Of a stretch of DNA of 64,000 bases, positions 50,680-59,926 are shown piece by piece. Under the pieces are notes generated by a model that worked only from the letters and a program-made list of their open reading frames with translations, did not search any database and was not told the origin of the DNA. The position numbers and the translations under genes were made by a program. The DNA comes from CAVXDY01 sp963721335 (GTDB taxonomy: Bacteria; Actinomycetota; Thermoleophilia; Miltoncostaeales; Miltoncostaeaceae), in the NCBI GenBank assembly GCA_963721335.1, contig CAVRIV010000008.1, forward strand, positions 868,001-932,000, given 5' to 3'. Every line of letters begins with the position of its first letter. The first letter of the stretch is position 1.

Positions 50680-51294
50680 TCAGATCGTGGGATACGCCGC
50701 CGAGTTGAAGGAGCGGCGGTGGATCGGCGACAGGCCGCGGGTCCGGATCGCGGCGTGGTGCTCGGGCGTCGCGTATCCGACGTGCTGATCGAATCCGAAG
50801 TCGGGATAGGTGTCGGCCATCGGGCCGGCCATGAGGCGGTCCCGCGCCGTCTTGGCGATCACCGAGGCGGCGGCGATGGAGGCGCTTCGATGATCGCCCC
50901 CCACGACCGCCCGGTGCGGCGGAGCCGCGGGTCCGAGGCGGAAGCCGTCCACCAGGCAGACCGCCGGGCAGGGCCGCAGAAGCGACAGCGCGCGCGCCAG
51001 GAGCCGCAGGTTGGTCTTGTGCAGGCCGTCGCGGTCGACCGTCGCGTGGCCGGCGACCATGACGACCACCTGCTCGGCGTGCCGCATGATCGCCTCGGCG
51101 ACCCGCTCGCGCACGGGCGGAGCGAGGCGCTTGGAGTCGTCGAGATCGCCGAGCGCGCGCCGGCCGCGCACCCCGAGGCCCTCCAGGTCGATGCAGACCG
51201 CGGCCACCACCAGCGGTCCGGCGAGACACCCCCGGCCGGCCTCGTCGGCCCCGGCGACGCGCCGCTCCCCGAAGGAGCGGTCATGGGCGAACAG
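50680..51294 (-). CDS. rnhB: Ribonuclease HII
   Basis: About 204 residues: VAGADEAGRGCLAGPLVVAA with the DEAGRG catalytic motif, DDSKRLAP, VDGFRLG, KTARDRLM and FNSAAYPT. It removes RNA from RNA/DNA hybrids and single ribonucleotides. The expected N-terminus (LFAHDRSFGERR) is in frame but there is no ATG, GTG or TTG there. CTG 51294 is the closest possibility; the first GTG (51210) would remove the active site. It lies downstream of rplS. Confidence 0.88.
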   Translation of the reverse strand: MFAHDRSFGERRVAGADEAGRGCLAGPLVVAAVCIDLEGLGVRGRRALGDLDDSKRLAPPVRERVAEAIMRHAEQVVVMVAGHATVDRDGLHKTNLRLLARALSLLRPCPAVCLVDGFRLGPAAPPHRAVVGGDHRSASIAAASVIAKTARDRLMAGPMADTYPDFGFDQHVGYATPEHHAAIRTRGLSPIHRRSFNSAAYPTI

Positions 51295-51378
51295 GCGGAC
51301 CGCCGGGCGGCGTCCGGAGGAGCGGTGAGCCGGGCGGGCCGAAGCCCGGGGAGCCGTCCGGCTCAGGGCCCCGAAACC

Positions 51379-51726
51379 CTAGACGCGCTGCTTCTCGCGG
51401 ATGCGCGCCTTCTTCCCCACCTTGCCGCGCAGGTAGTAGAGCTTCGCGCGGGTGACGTCACCCTCCATCACGCGCTCGATGCGCTCGATCTTGGGCGAGT
51501 GGACGGGAAACGTGCGCTCCACCCCCACGCCGAAGCTCTGCTTGCGCACGGTGAAGGTCTCGCGGTTCGTCGAGCCCTGGCGCTTGATGACGGTGCCCTC
51601 GAAGACCTGCACCCGCTGGCGCGAGCCCTCGATGACCCGGAAGTGCACCTTGACCGTGTCGCCGGCCTTGAAGGTGGGAACGTCGTCGCGAAGCTGCTCA
51701 CGCTCGAGGCTCTCGATGACGGACAT
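51379..51726 (-). CDS. rplS: 50S ribosomal protein L19
   Basis: 115 residues, normal size. FKAGDTVKVHFRVIEGSRQR, VQVFEGTVIKRQG, FTVRKQSFGVGVERTFPVHS and AKLYYLRGKVGKKARIRE are diagnostic. It sits at the 30S-50S interface. Conserved order with trmD and rimM upstream. Confidence 0.97.
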   Translation of the reverse strand: MSVIESLEREQLRDDVPTFKAGDTVKVHFRVIEGSRQRVQVFEGTVIKRQGSTNRETFTVRKQSFGVGVERTFPVHSPKIERIERVMEGDVTRAKLYYLRGKVGKKARIREKQRV

Positions 51727-51815
51727 CGCCCGTGCTCCTCACTCGAAGTGCCCGGGCCTGCTCCCGGAAAGAACGACGGCGAGCATAGCAAGCAGTCGCG
51801 GCCGGCCCACCGCGG

Positions 51816-52490
51816 TCACGATCCGGGGGGCAGCACCCGCTCGGCCCGCCAGCGGGCGATCGCCCCATGATCGCCGGAGAGGAGCACCTCCGGGGCCGCG
51901 CTGCCGCGGAATTCCGCGGGCCGGGTGTAGTGAGGGTGCTCGATGCCGCCGCCCAGGGCCTCGGAGAACGACTCGTCGGCGAGGCTGTCGGCGTTGCCCA
52001 GCGCGCCCGGCAGGCGCCGGCCGACGGCATCGATGACGGCCATCGCCGCCACCTCGCCGCCCGCGAGGACGAACGGGCCCAGGCAGAGGGCGTCGTTGGC
52101 CAGGAGCTCGGTCACGCGCTCGTCGAAGCCCTCGTAGCGCCCGCAGAGCAGGGTGAGGGCGGGCTCGACCGCCAGCTCGCGCGCGACGGCGTCGGTGAAC
52201 GGCCGCCCGCGGGGGGTGAGCACGGCCACGCGCCGCGATTCCCGCACCCGCTCCGCCGGCTCGCCGTAGACGGCCTCCAGGGCCGCGGCCATCACGTTGA
52301 CGCGCATCACCATCCCGGGGCCGCCGCCGTAGGGGGAGTCATCGACCTGCCCGTGGGGCAGCGGGGTGGTGTCGCGGGGCGAGAAGCAGCGCAGCTCGAG
52401 CCCGGCCGAGATCGCGGCGTTGGCGAGGTGGCGCGGGCGGCGCATCCAGTCGAACCACTCCGGGAAGAGGGTGAAGACGTCGATCTGCAC
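51816..52490 (-). CDS. trmD: tRNA (guanine-N1-)-methyltransferase
   Basis: 224 residues. The trefoil-knot SAM site is formed by DDSPYGGGPGMVMRV, LLCGRYEGFDERV and GGEVAAMAVIDAVGRRLPG. It methylates G37 of tRNAs that read CNN codons, preventing frameshifting. Its start is six bases after the rimM stop. Confidence 0.96.
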   Translation of the reverse strand: MQIDVFTLFPEWFDWMRRPRHLANAAISAGLELRCFSPRDTTPLPHGQVDDSPYGGGPGMVMRVNVMAAALEAVYGEPAERVRESRRVAVLTPRGRPFTDAVARELAVEPALTLLCGRYEGFDERVTELLANDALCLGPFVLAGGEVAAMAVIDAVGRRLPGALGNADSLADESFSEALGGGIEHPHYTRPAEFRGSAAPEVLLSGDHGAIARWRAERVLPPGS

Positions 52491-52496
52491 GAGGCC

Positions 52497-53006
52497 TCAG
52501 CCCGACAGGAGGTCGTCGCGGACCACGATGCGCCGGGAGGCGAGGTCGAGCTCCACGATGGCGTCGGCGGTGAAGGGCACGAGCAGGTCGCCGTCGGAGC
52601 CGCTCACCTCCAGCACGTCGTTCGCCGGGGCCGCGTGCACCTCGGCGACGGTGCCGGCCGGCCGCGCGCCCACGAGCACCTCGCACCCCAGGAGGTCGCG
52701 AACGTAGAAGGTGTCCGGATCGGGCAGGGAGGCCACCTCATCCGGGTCCACGGACACGGTCGCGCCGGCGAGGGCCAGGGCCTCGTCGCGGGTCCGGACG
52801 CCCTCGAAGGAGAGGATCGGCCGCTCGGCGGTGCCGGTGCGGCTGGTCACCACCATCCGGCGGGGCTCGCCGCCCGCCGGGCGGACCTCCACGGACTGGC
52901 CCGGGCTCAGCGCCGGCATCGTGGCGCCCGTCGGCCGTGTGCGCACCTCGCCGCCGAGGCCGTGGGGACGGCCGATCCAGCCGATGACGACCGGCGCGTC
53001 CGTCAT
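52497..53006 (-). CDS. rimM: 16S rRNA processing protein RimM
   Basis: 169 residues: N-terminal RimM domain (VIGWIGRPHGLGGEVRTRPT) and C-terminal PRC barrel (TFYVRDLLGCEVLVGARPAG through DAIVELDLASRRIVV). It acts in maturation of the 30S head. Sits between khpA and trmD as in other actinobacteria. Confidence 0.95.
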   Translation of the reverse strand: MTDAPVVIGWIGRPHGLGGEVRTRPTGATMPALSPGQSVEVRPAGGEPRRMVVTSRTGTAERPILSFEGVRTRDEALALAGATVSVDPDEVASLPDPDTFYVRDLLGCEVLVGARPAGTVAEVHAAPANDVLEVSGSDGDLLVPFTADAIVELDLASRRIVVRDDLLSG

Positions 53007-53021
53007 GCCACGCCCGCCGCG

Positions 53022-53243
53022 CTAGTCGACGATCTCGAGGCTCGCGCGCTCGCCGCGGGCGTTCGAGGCCGAGCGCAGGACCACGCGCAGCGCGCGGGCG
53101 ATGCGGCCGCCGCGGCCGATGACCTGGCCCAGGTCCTCCTCCGCGACGTAGAGGGAGATGACGCGGGCTCCCTCATCGGCGTCCTCGGTGACGGACACCT
53201 GGTCGGGGTGATCGACGAGCCCCCGGGCGAGGGTCTCGACCAT
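53022..53243 (-). CDS. khpA: KH-domain RNA-binding protein KhpA
   Basis: 73 residues. A single type-II KH domain with the GxxG loop in GQVIGRGGRIARALRVVL. KhpA/KhpB heterodimers bind RNA and influence cell division and elongation in Gram-positives. It lies between rpsP and rimM, the standard location. Confidence 0.93.
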   Translation of the reverse strand: MVETLARGLVDHPDQVSVTEDADEGARVISLYVAEEDLGQVIGRGGRIARALRVVLRSASNARGERASLEIVD

Positions 53244-53272
53244 GCCCGCGAGCGGGCTGGGATCGGTGGGGC

Positions 53273-53515
53273 TCAGGCGTTGGCCTCCGCGATCTTGATG
53301 AGCTTCTTCACGGCCGGCGTGGGCTGGGCGCCGTTGTCGAGCCAGGTGCGGGCCTTCACCAGATCGATCTCCACGATGGAGGGGTGGGTCTGGGGGTTGT
53401 AGCGCCCGATCGTCTCGATGTTGCGACCGTCCCGCGGCGAGCGGGAGTCGGCCACGACGACGCGGTAGATGGCGTTCTTCTTGCTGCCCACGCGGGCGAG
53501 GCGGATCTTGACCAC
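53273..53515 (-). CDS. rpsP: 30S ribosomal protein S16
   Basis: 80 residues. VKIRLARVGSKKNAIYRVVV, ADSRSPRDGRNIETIGRYNP and KARTWLDNGAQPTPAVKKLI match S16 throughout. It begins 29 bp after the ffh stop on the same strand. Confidence 0.97.
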   Translation of the reverse strand: MVKIRLARVGSKKNAIYRVVVADSRSPRDGRNIETIGRYNPQTHPSIVEIDLVKARTWLDNGAQPTPAVKKLIKIAEANA

Positions 53516-53544
53516 GGTGCTCCTTGTCTGGGGCGGTTGGGGTG

Positions 53545-54862
53545 CTAGGTGCCGAACAGGGCCGGCATCCCGCCCCTGCCGATCTGCTTCATCAGCTTTC
53601 GCATCTGCTTGAACTGTGACAGGAGTTGGTTGACCTCCTGCACGCTGGTGCCGCTGCCGGAGGCGATCCGGCGGCGGCGGCTGCCGTTGATGATCTCAGG
53701 ATGACGGCGCTCGGCGAGCGTCATGCTCTTGATGATCGCCTCGATCCGGTCGAGCTGGCCGTCGTCCACGTTGACGTCCTTGCCCTTCGTGGCGGTGCGA
53801 AAGCCCGGGATCATGCCCAGCACCTGCGACATGGGCCCCATGCGGCGCACCTGGTGCATCTGCTCCAGGAAGTCCTCGAGCGTCAGGGAGCCGCCGCGGA
53901 TCTTCTGCTCGAGCGCCCTGGCGTCGCCCACCTCCACGGTGGCCTGGGCCTTCTCGATGAGGGTGACGACGTCGCCCATCCCCAGGATGCGGGAGGCCAT
54001 GCGGTCGGGGTAGAAGGGCTCGAGCGCGTCGAGCTTCTCGCCGGTGCCCACGAACAGGATCGGCGCGCCGGTGACCGCGCGCACCGACAGGGCGGCTCCG
54101 CCGCGGGCGTCGCCGTCGAGCTTCGTGAGGGCGACCCCGGTCACGTCCACGGCCTCGGTGAACGCCTTGGCGACATCGACGGCCGTCTGGCCGGTCATGG
54201 CGTCGAGCACCAGCACCACGGCGGTCGGCGTGACCGCGTCGCGGATGCTCACGAGCTCGTCCATCATCTCGGCGTCGATCGTCGAGGCGGCCCGCCGTGT
54301 CGACGATCACGAGGTCCCGGCCCGACTTGCGGGCGGCCTCGATGCCGCGCCGCGCGATGGCCGGGGCGTCGGAGCCCTCCTCGCGGTGCACGGGGATCCC
54401 GAGCTGCCCCCCCAGCACGGCCAGCTGCTCCGCGGCGGCCGGGCGATGCACGTCGCACGCCACGAGCATCGGCGCGCGCCCCTGGGCCTGGAAGTGCCGC
54501 GCGAGCTTCGCGCTGCAGGTGGTCTTGCCCGATCCCTGGAGGCCCGCCATCAGGACGATGGTGGGAGGCCTGGACGCCAGCGGCAGGGCGACGTTCGCCT
54601 CGCCCATGAGCGTGGTCAACTCGTCGCTCACGATCTTCACGACCTGCTGGTCGGGCGTGAGCGAATCCATGACCTCGGCGCCCTTTGCGCGCGCCGCGAT
54701 GGCCGAGGTGACCTGCTTCACCACCGGAAGGCTCACGTCCGCCTCGAGCAGCGACAGGCGGATCGCCCGCATGGCCGCGTCGATGTCGGACTCGGTGAGC
54801 TTGCCCCGGCCTCTCAGGCCGGAGAAGACTCCCTGCAGTTTGTCGGTGAGCGCGTCGAACAT
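53545..54862 (-). CDS. ffh: Signal recognition particle protein Ffh (one frameshift)
   Basis: About 439 residues after correction. N and G domains: GLQGSGKTTCSAKLARHF, ACDVHRPAAAEQL, VIVDTAGR, LTKLDGDARGGAALS. The methionine-rich M domain includes FLEQMHQVRRMGPMSQVLGM. The frame breaks at 54283-54284, where CGCCTCGACGATCGAC has one G too many right after DTAGRL. Ffh is essential for co-translational membrane targeting, so the break is almost certainly a sequence error. The partner receptor ftsY is just upstream. Confidence 0.93.
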
Positions 54863-54889
54863 GGGCGACCGCCCATGGTACCGGGCCGA

Positions 54890-55903
54890 TCAGTCCTCGG
54901 TGGAGAAGATGGCCCGGGCGAAGGCCTGGGCGTCGAACGGCTGGAGGTCCGCGAGCTGCTCCCCCGAGCCCACCAGCTTCACCGGGATGTCCAGCTCGCG
55001 GCGGATGGCGACCGCGATGCCCCCGCGGGCGGTGCCGTCGAGCTTGGTGAGGACGACCCCGGTGAGATCGGTGGCCTTGTCGAACAGGCGCGCCTGGCTC
55101 AGCCCGTTCTGGCCGGTGGTCGCGTCGAGCACCAGCAGCACCTCCTGGGGCGCGTCGGGGACCACCTTCCCCACCACCCCCACGACCTTCCTCAGCTCCT
55201 CCATGAGGTTGTGCTGGGTCTGGAGGCGGCCCGCGGTGTCCACGAGCACCACGTCCGCGCCGCGCGCCTTTCCCGACGCCACCGCGTCGAAGGCGACGGC
55301 CCCGGGGTCGGCGCCCGGCGCCTGACGCACGAGCTGGGCGCCGGCGCGGTCGGCCCACACGGCCAGCTGGTCGATCGCCGCGGCCCGGAAGGTGTCGGCG
55401 GCGCCGATCACGACCTTCTTGTCGAGCTCGGCCAGGCGGTAGGCCAGCTTGCCGATCGTCGTCGTCTTGCCGCTGCCGTTGACCCCCACGATGACGATGA
55501 CCGTGGGCTCGCCGTGCAGGGGGATGTGCGCGGGCTCGGGGGCCATCTGGTCGGCCACGGCCCGCCACAGGGCCCGCGACAGGTCGGCGCCGCTCGTGAT
55601 GCGGCCCTCCTCGGCCTCGCCGCGCAGCCCCTCCACCAGCGCGAGGCTCGCGTCCATGCCGCAATCGGCGGCGATCAGCGCCTCCTCCAGCTCGTCCCAG
55701 GTCTCCGCGGAGACGAGCGCCGGCGCGAAGATGCCCGCGAGCTGGGGCGAGATGGTCTGACGCGGCGCGGTCAGGTTCTCGCGCAGGCGGGCGAAGAGCC
55801 CGCGGCGGCGCGGCTGCTCCTCGTCCTCCTGGGGCGGGACGAGCTCGAAGAGCTCCGCCCACGCCGCGCGGTCGGCGTCCGTGCCCTCGGGTTCCGGGCT
55901 CAA
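54890..55903 (-). CDS. ftsY: Signal recognition particle receptor FtsY
   Basis: 337 residues, intact. G1 GVNGSGKTTTIGKLAY, ADTFRAAAIDQLAVWADRAG, DTAGRLQTQHNLMEEL and TKLDGTARGGIAVAIR. A short acidic N-terminal extension (ELVPPQEDEEQPRRRG) precedes the NG domain, shorter than the long acidic A domain of some bacteria. It overlaps smc by 4 nt. Confidence 0.96.
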   Translation of the reverse strand: MSPEPEGTDADRAAWAELFELVPPQEDEEQPRRRGLFARLRENLTAPRQTISPQLAGIFAPALVSAETWDELEEALIAADCGMDASLALVEGLRGEAEEGRITSGADLSRALWRAVADQMAPEPAHIPLHGEPTVIVIVGVNGSGKTTTIGKLAYRLAELDKKVVIGAADTFRAAAIDQLAVWADRAGAQLVRQAPGADPGAVAFDAVASGKARGADVVLVDTAGRLQTQHNLMEELRKVVGVVGKVVPDAPQEVLLVLDATTGQNGLSQARLFDKATDLTGVVLTKLDGTARGGIAVAIRRELDIPVKLVGSGEQLADLQPFDAQAFARAIFSTED

Positions 55904-58900
55904 CCGGGACGGCCGCCCGGGATCGCGCGCAGCGCCCGGCGCACGTACGGCCGCGCCGGCCCCTCGACATCGCGCCGCAGCCGCCGCGCGATGATCTGCG
56001 ACACGCCCTCGGAGCCCATCGTCACGCCGAAGAGCGTGTCGGCGATCTCCACGGTGGGCTGCTGGTGCGTGATGAGCAGGAACTGCTGGGTCTCGGCGAG
56101 GCCCCGGACCACCGTCAGGAAGCGGCGCAGGTTGACGTCGTCGAGCGCCGCCTCGACCTCGTCGAGCACGTAGAAGGGCGCCGGGCGCGCCATCGCCAGC
56201 GCGAGGCAGAAGGCGAGCGCCACCAGCGACCGCTCTCCGCCCGACATCAGCGTCAGCGATCGCGGCCGTTTCCCGGCGGGGACGACCTCCACCTCGATGC
56301 CGGCCTCCCCGTCCTCGTCGGCCACGGCGCGCAGGCGGCCCTCGCCGCCCGGGAAGAGCTGGCCGCAGACCTCGGTGAACCGCTCCTGGAAGGCGCTGAA
56401 GATGGCCTCGAAGCCCTCGGTCACCGCGGCGTCGAGCTCACCGAGATGCTCGCGCAGCGCCGCGGCCGTGGCCTCCAGGTCGTCCATCTGAGCGAGCATC
56501 TCGATCTCGCGCTCGCCCAGCTCCTCGCGCTCGGCGGCCGCCAGCGGGTTGACGGCCCCCAGGGCCTCGCGGCGGCGCTCCAGCTCGGCCAGCAGGACGG
56601 CCGCCTCCTCGGGGTCGGGGAGCTGCTCGCCGGGCTCCGGCGCCGGCCCCGCCTCGGCGGCCCGCTCGGCGGCGACGGCGGCCTCGACCTCCGCCGCATG
56701 GGCCGTCTCGGCGCTGGCGGCCGCGACCCGCTCGGCCTCCTCCACCCGCCGGTCGGCCGACAGCAGCTCGGCCTCGACGGCACGGGCGCGCTCCAGGACG
56801 GCGGAGACCTCCTCCCGGGCCCGGTCGGCCGCCGGCGCGAGGGCGCGCGCCACCTCCCAGAGGGCCTCCACGACCGAGCGCGCGGGCTGGAGGTCGGCCT
56901 CGAGGCCGGGCTCCTGGGCCAGGGCCTCGGTGGCGGCGGCGCGGGCGTCGGCCTCGGCCCGCTCCGCGCGGGCCGCCGCGAGGGCCGCGCGGGCGTCGAC
57001 GGCCAGCGCGGACGCGGCGCGCAGCGCCGAGGCGGCCTCGTCGGCCACGATCCGGGCCGCGGAGGCCACCTCCACCGCGCTCCGGGCGTCGGCGAGCGCC
57101 CGCTCATGGCGCTCCCCGGCCGCGAGCAGCGCCGCGGCACGGTCGGTGGCCTCGGCCATCAGGCGCTCGCGCTCGCCCGCGGCCTGCGACGCCCGGACGG
57201 CGTGCGCGCTCGCATCGGCGCGAGCGGCCGCCAGGCGCTCCGCGGCGCGCGCAGCGGCCCGCTCCGAGGCCCGGCGGTGCCGCGCGACCAGAGCCACCTC
57301 GGCGGCGGCGCGCTCGGCGGCGCGCTCCGCCACCTCCAGGTCCGCCGCGGCGACCGCCTCGGCCTCCTGGGCGCGCCGGTGCAGCGCGCGCCGGGCCCAG
57401 CCGCCCTCGGCGTGGGTCAGGAGCCCGTCCGCGGCGCGCAGGGCGTGCCCCTCGACCGTGACGGCGACCCCCGGCGCGCCGGGCGGCACGTCCTCGAGCC
57501 GCTCCACGATCCAGGCATCGGACAGGAGCCGCTCGAGGTGGGGGCGGGCGGCGTCGGAGCAGGCCCGGACGACGCTCCACAACGGACGGGCTCCGGCCGG
57601 CACGGCCGGCGCCCGGACCGGCGCGGGAACCGCGGCCCAGGACGCTCCCCCGTCGAGGCTCCGGCGCCCCTCCTCCACGGTGCCCGCCGGGACCGCGTCG
57701 GCCAGCGCGCCGAGCGCGGCCGCCACGGCCCGCTCCATGCCGGGCTCCACCTCCAGGCCCTCGCCGAGCCCGGCGGCGCTCCGATCGCGCTCCTCGGCCG
57801 CCGGCGCAAGGGCCCGTGCGGCCGCGCGGGCCTCGCGCGCCCGCTGCTCCGCCACCGCCCGCTCGGCGCCGGCGTCGGCCGCCGCGCCGTCGGCGCGCGC
57901 CGCCCGCTCGGCCCAGCGCGCGGCGCGCGCGGCGGACACCTCCTCGCGGCGCTCCGCTCGGGCCAGCAGCGCCGGATCCGGCGCTCCGGGCACGAGCGCC
58001 AGTTGCGCGGCCGCGGCGCGAGCCTCCTCGGCGCGCCGCTCGGCCTCGTCCTGCTCGCGCGCGGCCGCGGACAGCGCCCCCGATGCGGCCGCGGCCTCGT
58101 CCTCGCGCAGCCGGTGCTCCGCCCGCGCCTGCCGGTCCCGCTCCTCGGCCTCGGCCGCCGCGCCCTCGGCCTGCGCGAAGGCGGCCTGGGCGGCGTCCGC
58201 CGCCTCCGCCGCGGCCTGGGCGGCGGCCACGATCGACCCCAACCGCTCCGAGGCCGCGACGCGCCTCTCCGCGCGCTCGCGCGCCTCGCGATCCGCCACC
58301 GCCAGGCGCTCGCCGGCGAGCTCCGCTCGCCCGGCCAGGCGCTCAGCCGCGCTCCGAAGGCCGGCGGCGAGCGACTCCGCGGCCGCGAGGGCCTCCGCCG
58401 CCCCGGCGCGCTCGCGCGACACGGCCGCGCGCGAGGCCCGCCCCTGGGCCAGGGCCTCGGCATCCGCCGCCGCGGCCGCGCGAAGCCCCTCGGCCTCGGC
58501 CCGGGCGCGCTCCAGGGTCTCCGCCGCGGCGCGGGCCCGTGCGGCCCCGACCGCCCGCCGGGCGGCGTCCACCTCGCCCTCGAGCGCCGTGGCCCGCTCG
58601 GCCGCCCGCGCCTGGCGCTCCAGCGCCCGCGCCCGCCCGCGCAGCTCCCCGGCGATGTCGCGCGCCCGCTCGAGCCGGTCGGCGACCCGCCCGAGCTTGA
58701 GCTCGGCGCGGTGCCGGCGGCGCTTGGCCACCGCGACGCCCGCGGCGGCGTCCACGATCGCGCGGCGCTCGGCCGGGGTGCTCGTGCAGAGCGCCTCCAC
58801 CTGCCCCTGGCGGATGACGGCGAGGGCGTCGGGGCCCACGCCGCGGGCCGACAGCGCCTCCTGCACGTCGAGCAGGCGGCACGCGGCGCCGTTGAGCCGG

Positions 58901-59229
58901 TAGTCCGCGTCGCCGGCCCGGGTCAGCCGGCGGGACGCCTCGACCTCGGCCGGCGCCGAGCCGTCCACCTCGTCGCCGGCCAGGACCAGCCTCACCTCGG
59001 CCATCGGGGCCGCCCCGCGTCGCGGGCCGCCCGAGTAGAGGACGTCCGCCATCCCCCCGGCCCGCAGGCGGGTCGCGCGCTGCTCGCCGAGCGCCCACGC
59101 CACCGCCTCGGCGAGGTTGCTCTTCCCGGAGCCGTTGGGCCCCACGACGACGTTCACGCCCGGGCCCAGCTCCAGTGAGGTCTGGTCCGCGAACGACTTG
59201 AAGCCGCGCAACGACAGGCGGCTCAGCAC
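55900..59229 (-). CDS. smc: Chromosome segregation ATPase SMC
   Basis: 1,109 residues from GTG 59229. N-terminal head with GPNGSGKSNLAEAVAWALGEQ; two very alanine/arginine/glutamate-rich coiled-coil arms; the hinge around LGALADAVPAGTVEEGRRSL to VAVTVEGHALRAADGLLTH; C-terminal head with LMSGGERSLVALAFCLALAM and VLDEVEAALDDVNLRRF. It loads with ScpA/ScpB to organise the chromosome. Overlaps rnc by 7 bp. No frameshift over 3.3 kb. Confidence 0.96.
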   Translation of the reverse strand: MLSRLSLRGFKSFADQTSLELGPGVNVVVGPNGSGKSNLAEAVAWALGEQRATRLRAGGMADVLYSGGPRRGAAPMAEVRLVLAGDEVDGSAPAEVEASRRLTRAGDADYRLNGAACRLLDVQEALSARGVGPDALAVIRQGQVEALCTSTPAERRAIVDAAAGVAVAKRRRHRAELKLGRVADRLERARDIAGELRGRARALERQARAAERATALEGEVDAARRAVGAARARAAAETLERARAEAEGLRAAAAADAEALAQGRASRAAVSRERAGAAEALAAAESLAAGLRSAAERLAGRAELAGERLAVADREARERAERRVAASERLGSIVAAAQAAAEAADAAQAAFAQAEGAAAEAEERDRQARAEHRLREDEAAAASGALSAAAREQDEAERRAEEARAAAAQLALVPGAPDPALLARAERREEVSAARAARWAERAARADGAAADAGAERAVAEQRAREARAAARALAPAAEERDRSAAGLGEGLEVEPGMERAVAAALGALADAVPAGTVEEGRRSLDGGASWAAVPAPVRAPAVPAGARPLWSVVRACSDAARPHLERLLSDAWIVERLEDVPPGAPGVAVTVEGHALRAADGLLTHAEGGWARRALHRRAQEAEAVAAADLEVAERAAERAAAEVALVARHRRASERAAARAAERLAAARADASAHAVRASQAAGERERLMAEATDRAAALLAAGERHERALADARSAVEVASAARIVADEAASALRAASALAVDARAALAAARAERAEADARAAATEALAQEPGLEADLQPARSVVEALWEVARALAPAADRAREEVSAVLERARAVEAELLSADRRVEEAERVAAASAETAHAAEVEAAVAAERAAEAGPAPEPGEQLPDPEEAAVLLAELERRREALGAVNPLAAAEREELGEREIEMLAQMDDLEATAAALREHLGELDAAVTEGFEAIFSAFQERFTEVCGQLFPGGEGRLRAVADEDGEAGIEVEVVPAGKRPRSLTLMSGGERSLVALAFCLALAMARPAPFYVLDEVEAALDDVNLRRFLTVVRGLAETQQFLLITHQQPTVEIADTLFGVTMGSEGVSQIIARRLRRDVEGPARPYVRRALRAIPGGRPG

Positions 59230-59924
59230 GCCGCGCCCGATCCCGTCAGCCGCGCGAGGGCCTCGGCGGCGGCGACCTGCTCGGAGGCCTGCTTGGAGGT
59301 CCCGCTGCCCCGCCCCATCTCGCGCCCGTCCACCAGCGCGCGGCTGGTGAAGATGCGCCGCTCGGGCGGCCCCTCCTGGCCGGCGAGCTCGTAGGACACC
59401 CTGGCGCCCCGCCGGGCGGCCTCCTCCTGAAGGGAGGTCTTGGCGTCGCGCGATCCGGGGACCGCGGCGTCCAGCGCGGGGGCGAAGGCCTCGAGCACCC
59501 CCTCGCGCGTCTCCCCCACCCCACGGTCCAGCCACGCCGCTCCGATGACCGCCTCCGAGAGGGCGGCGCGCACGCTGGGCCGCTCGGCGAGCCGCTCCGC
59601 GGTCTCGCGGCGGCCCGCCGGGGCGGCGGCGACGAACAGCTCGGGCAGCGCCCCCGCATCCGCCGCGGCCGCGCAGGAGTCGCGGTCGACCACCGCCTGG
59701 CGCATCCACGAGAGGTCGCCCTCGTCGACCGTGGGATGGCGGCGCATGAGCTCCTCGCTGACGATCACGCTCAGGGCGCTGTCACCGAGGAACTCGAGCC
59801 GCTCGTAGGACGCCTCTCGTCGACGCGCCCAGGAGCTGTGGGTGAAGACCTGACGTCGCCTGGGGCCCTCGAGGCTGCCCAGCAGCCGGGCGAGGCCCGG
59901 GCCGCCGGAGCGCGCCGGGCTCAC
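59223..59924 (-). CDS. rnc: Ribonuclease III with a substituted catalytic Asp
   Basis: 233 residues. The signature YERLEFLGDSALSVIVSEEL contains the Glu and Asp equivalent to E. coli E38, E41 and D45. In the second metal-binding segment the usual A-D-x-x-E-A-(L/V)-(I/L)-G reads AALSEAVIGAAWLD: Glu (E117) is kept but the Asp (D114) is Ala. The double-stranded RNA-binding domain follows (RIFTSRALVDGREMGRGSGT). It normally processes rRNA precursors. The substitution may lower or change activity. Confidence 0.92.
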   Translation of the reverse strand: MSPARSGGPGLARLLGSLEGPRRRQVFTHSSWARRREASYERLEFLGDSALSVIVSEELMRRHPTVDEGDLSWMRQAVVDRDSCAAAADAGALPELFVAAAPAGRRETAERLAERPSVRAALSEAVIGAAWLDRGVGETREGVLEAFAPALDAAVPGSRDAKTSLQEEAARRGARVSYELAGQEGPPERRIFTSRALVDGREMGRGSGTSKQASEQVAAAEALARLTGSGAAC

Positions 59925-59926
59925 CG

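Noticed and set aside
53545..54862. Programmed frameshifting in ffh
   Set aside because: No slippery heptamer or downstream pseudoknot is apparent, and similar +1 breaks occur in many unrelated genes in the window, so sequence error is simpler.
55900..59709. A much longer SMC protein extending to 59709, and long antisense frames over smc and trpB
   Set aside because: High GC content gives long shadow frames; the extension is antisense-like to rnc codon use, and smc starts at GTG 59229 with the canonical N-terminal head.
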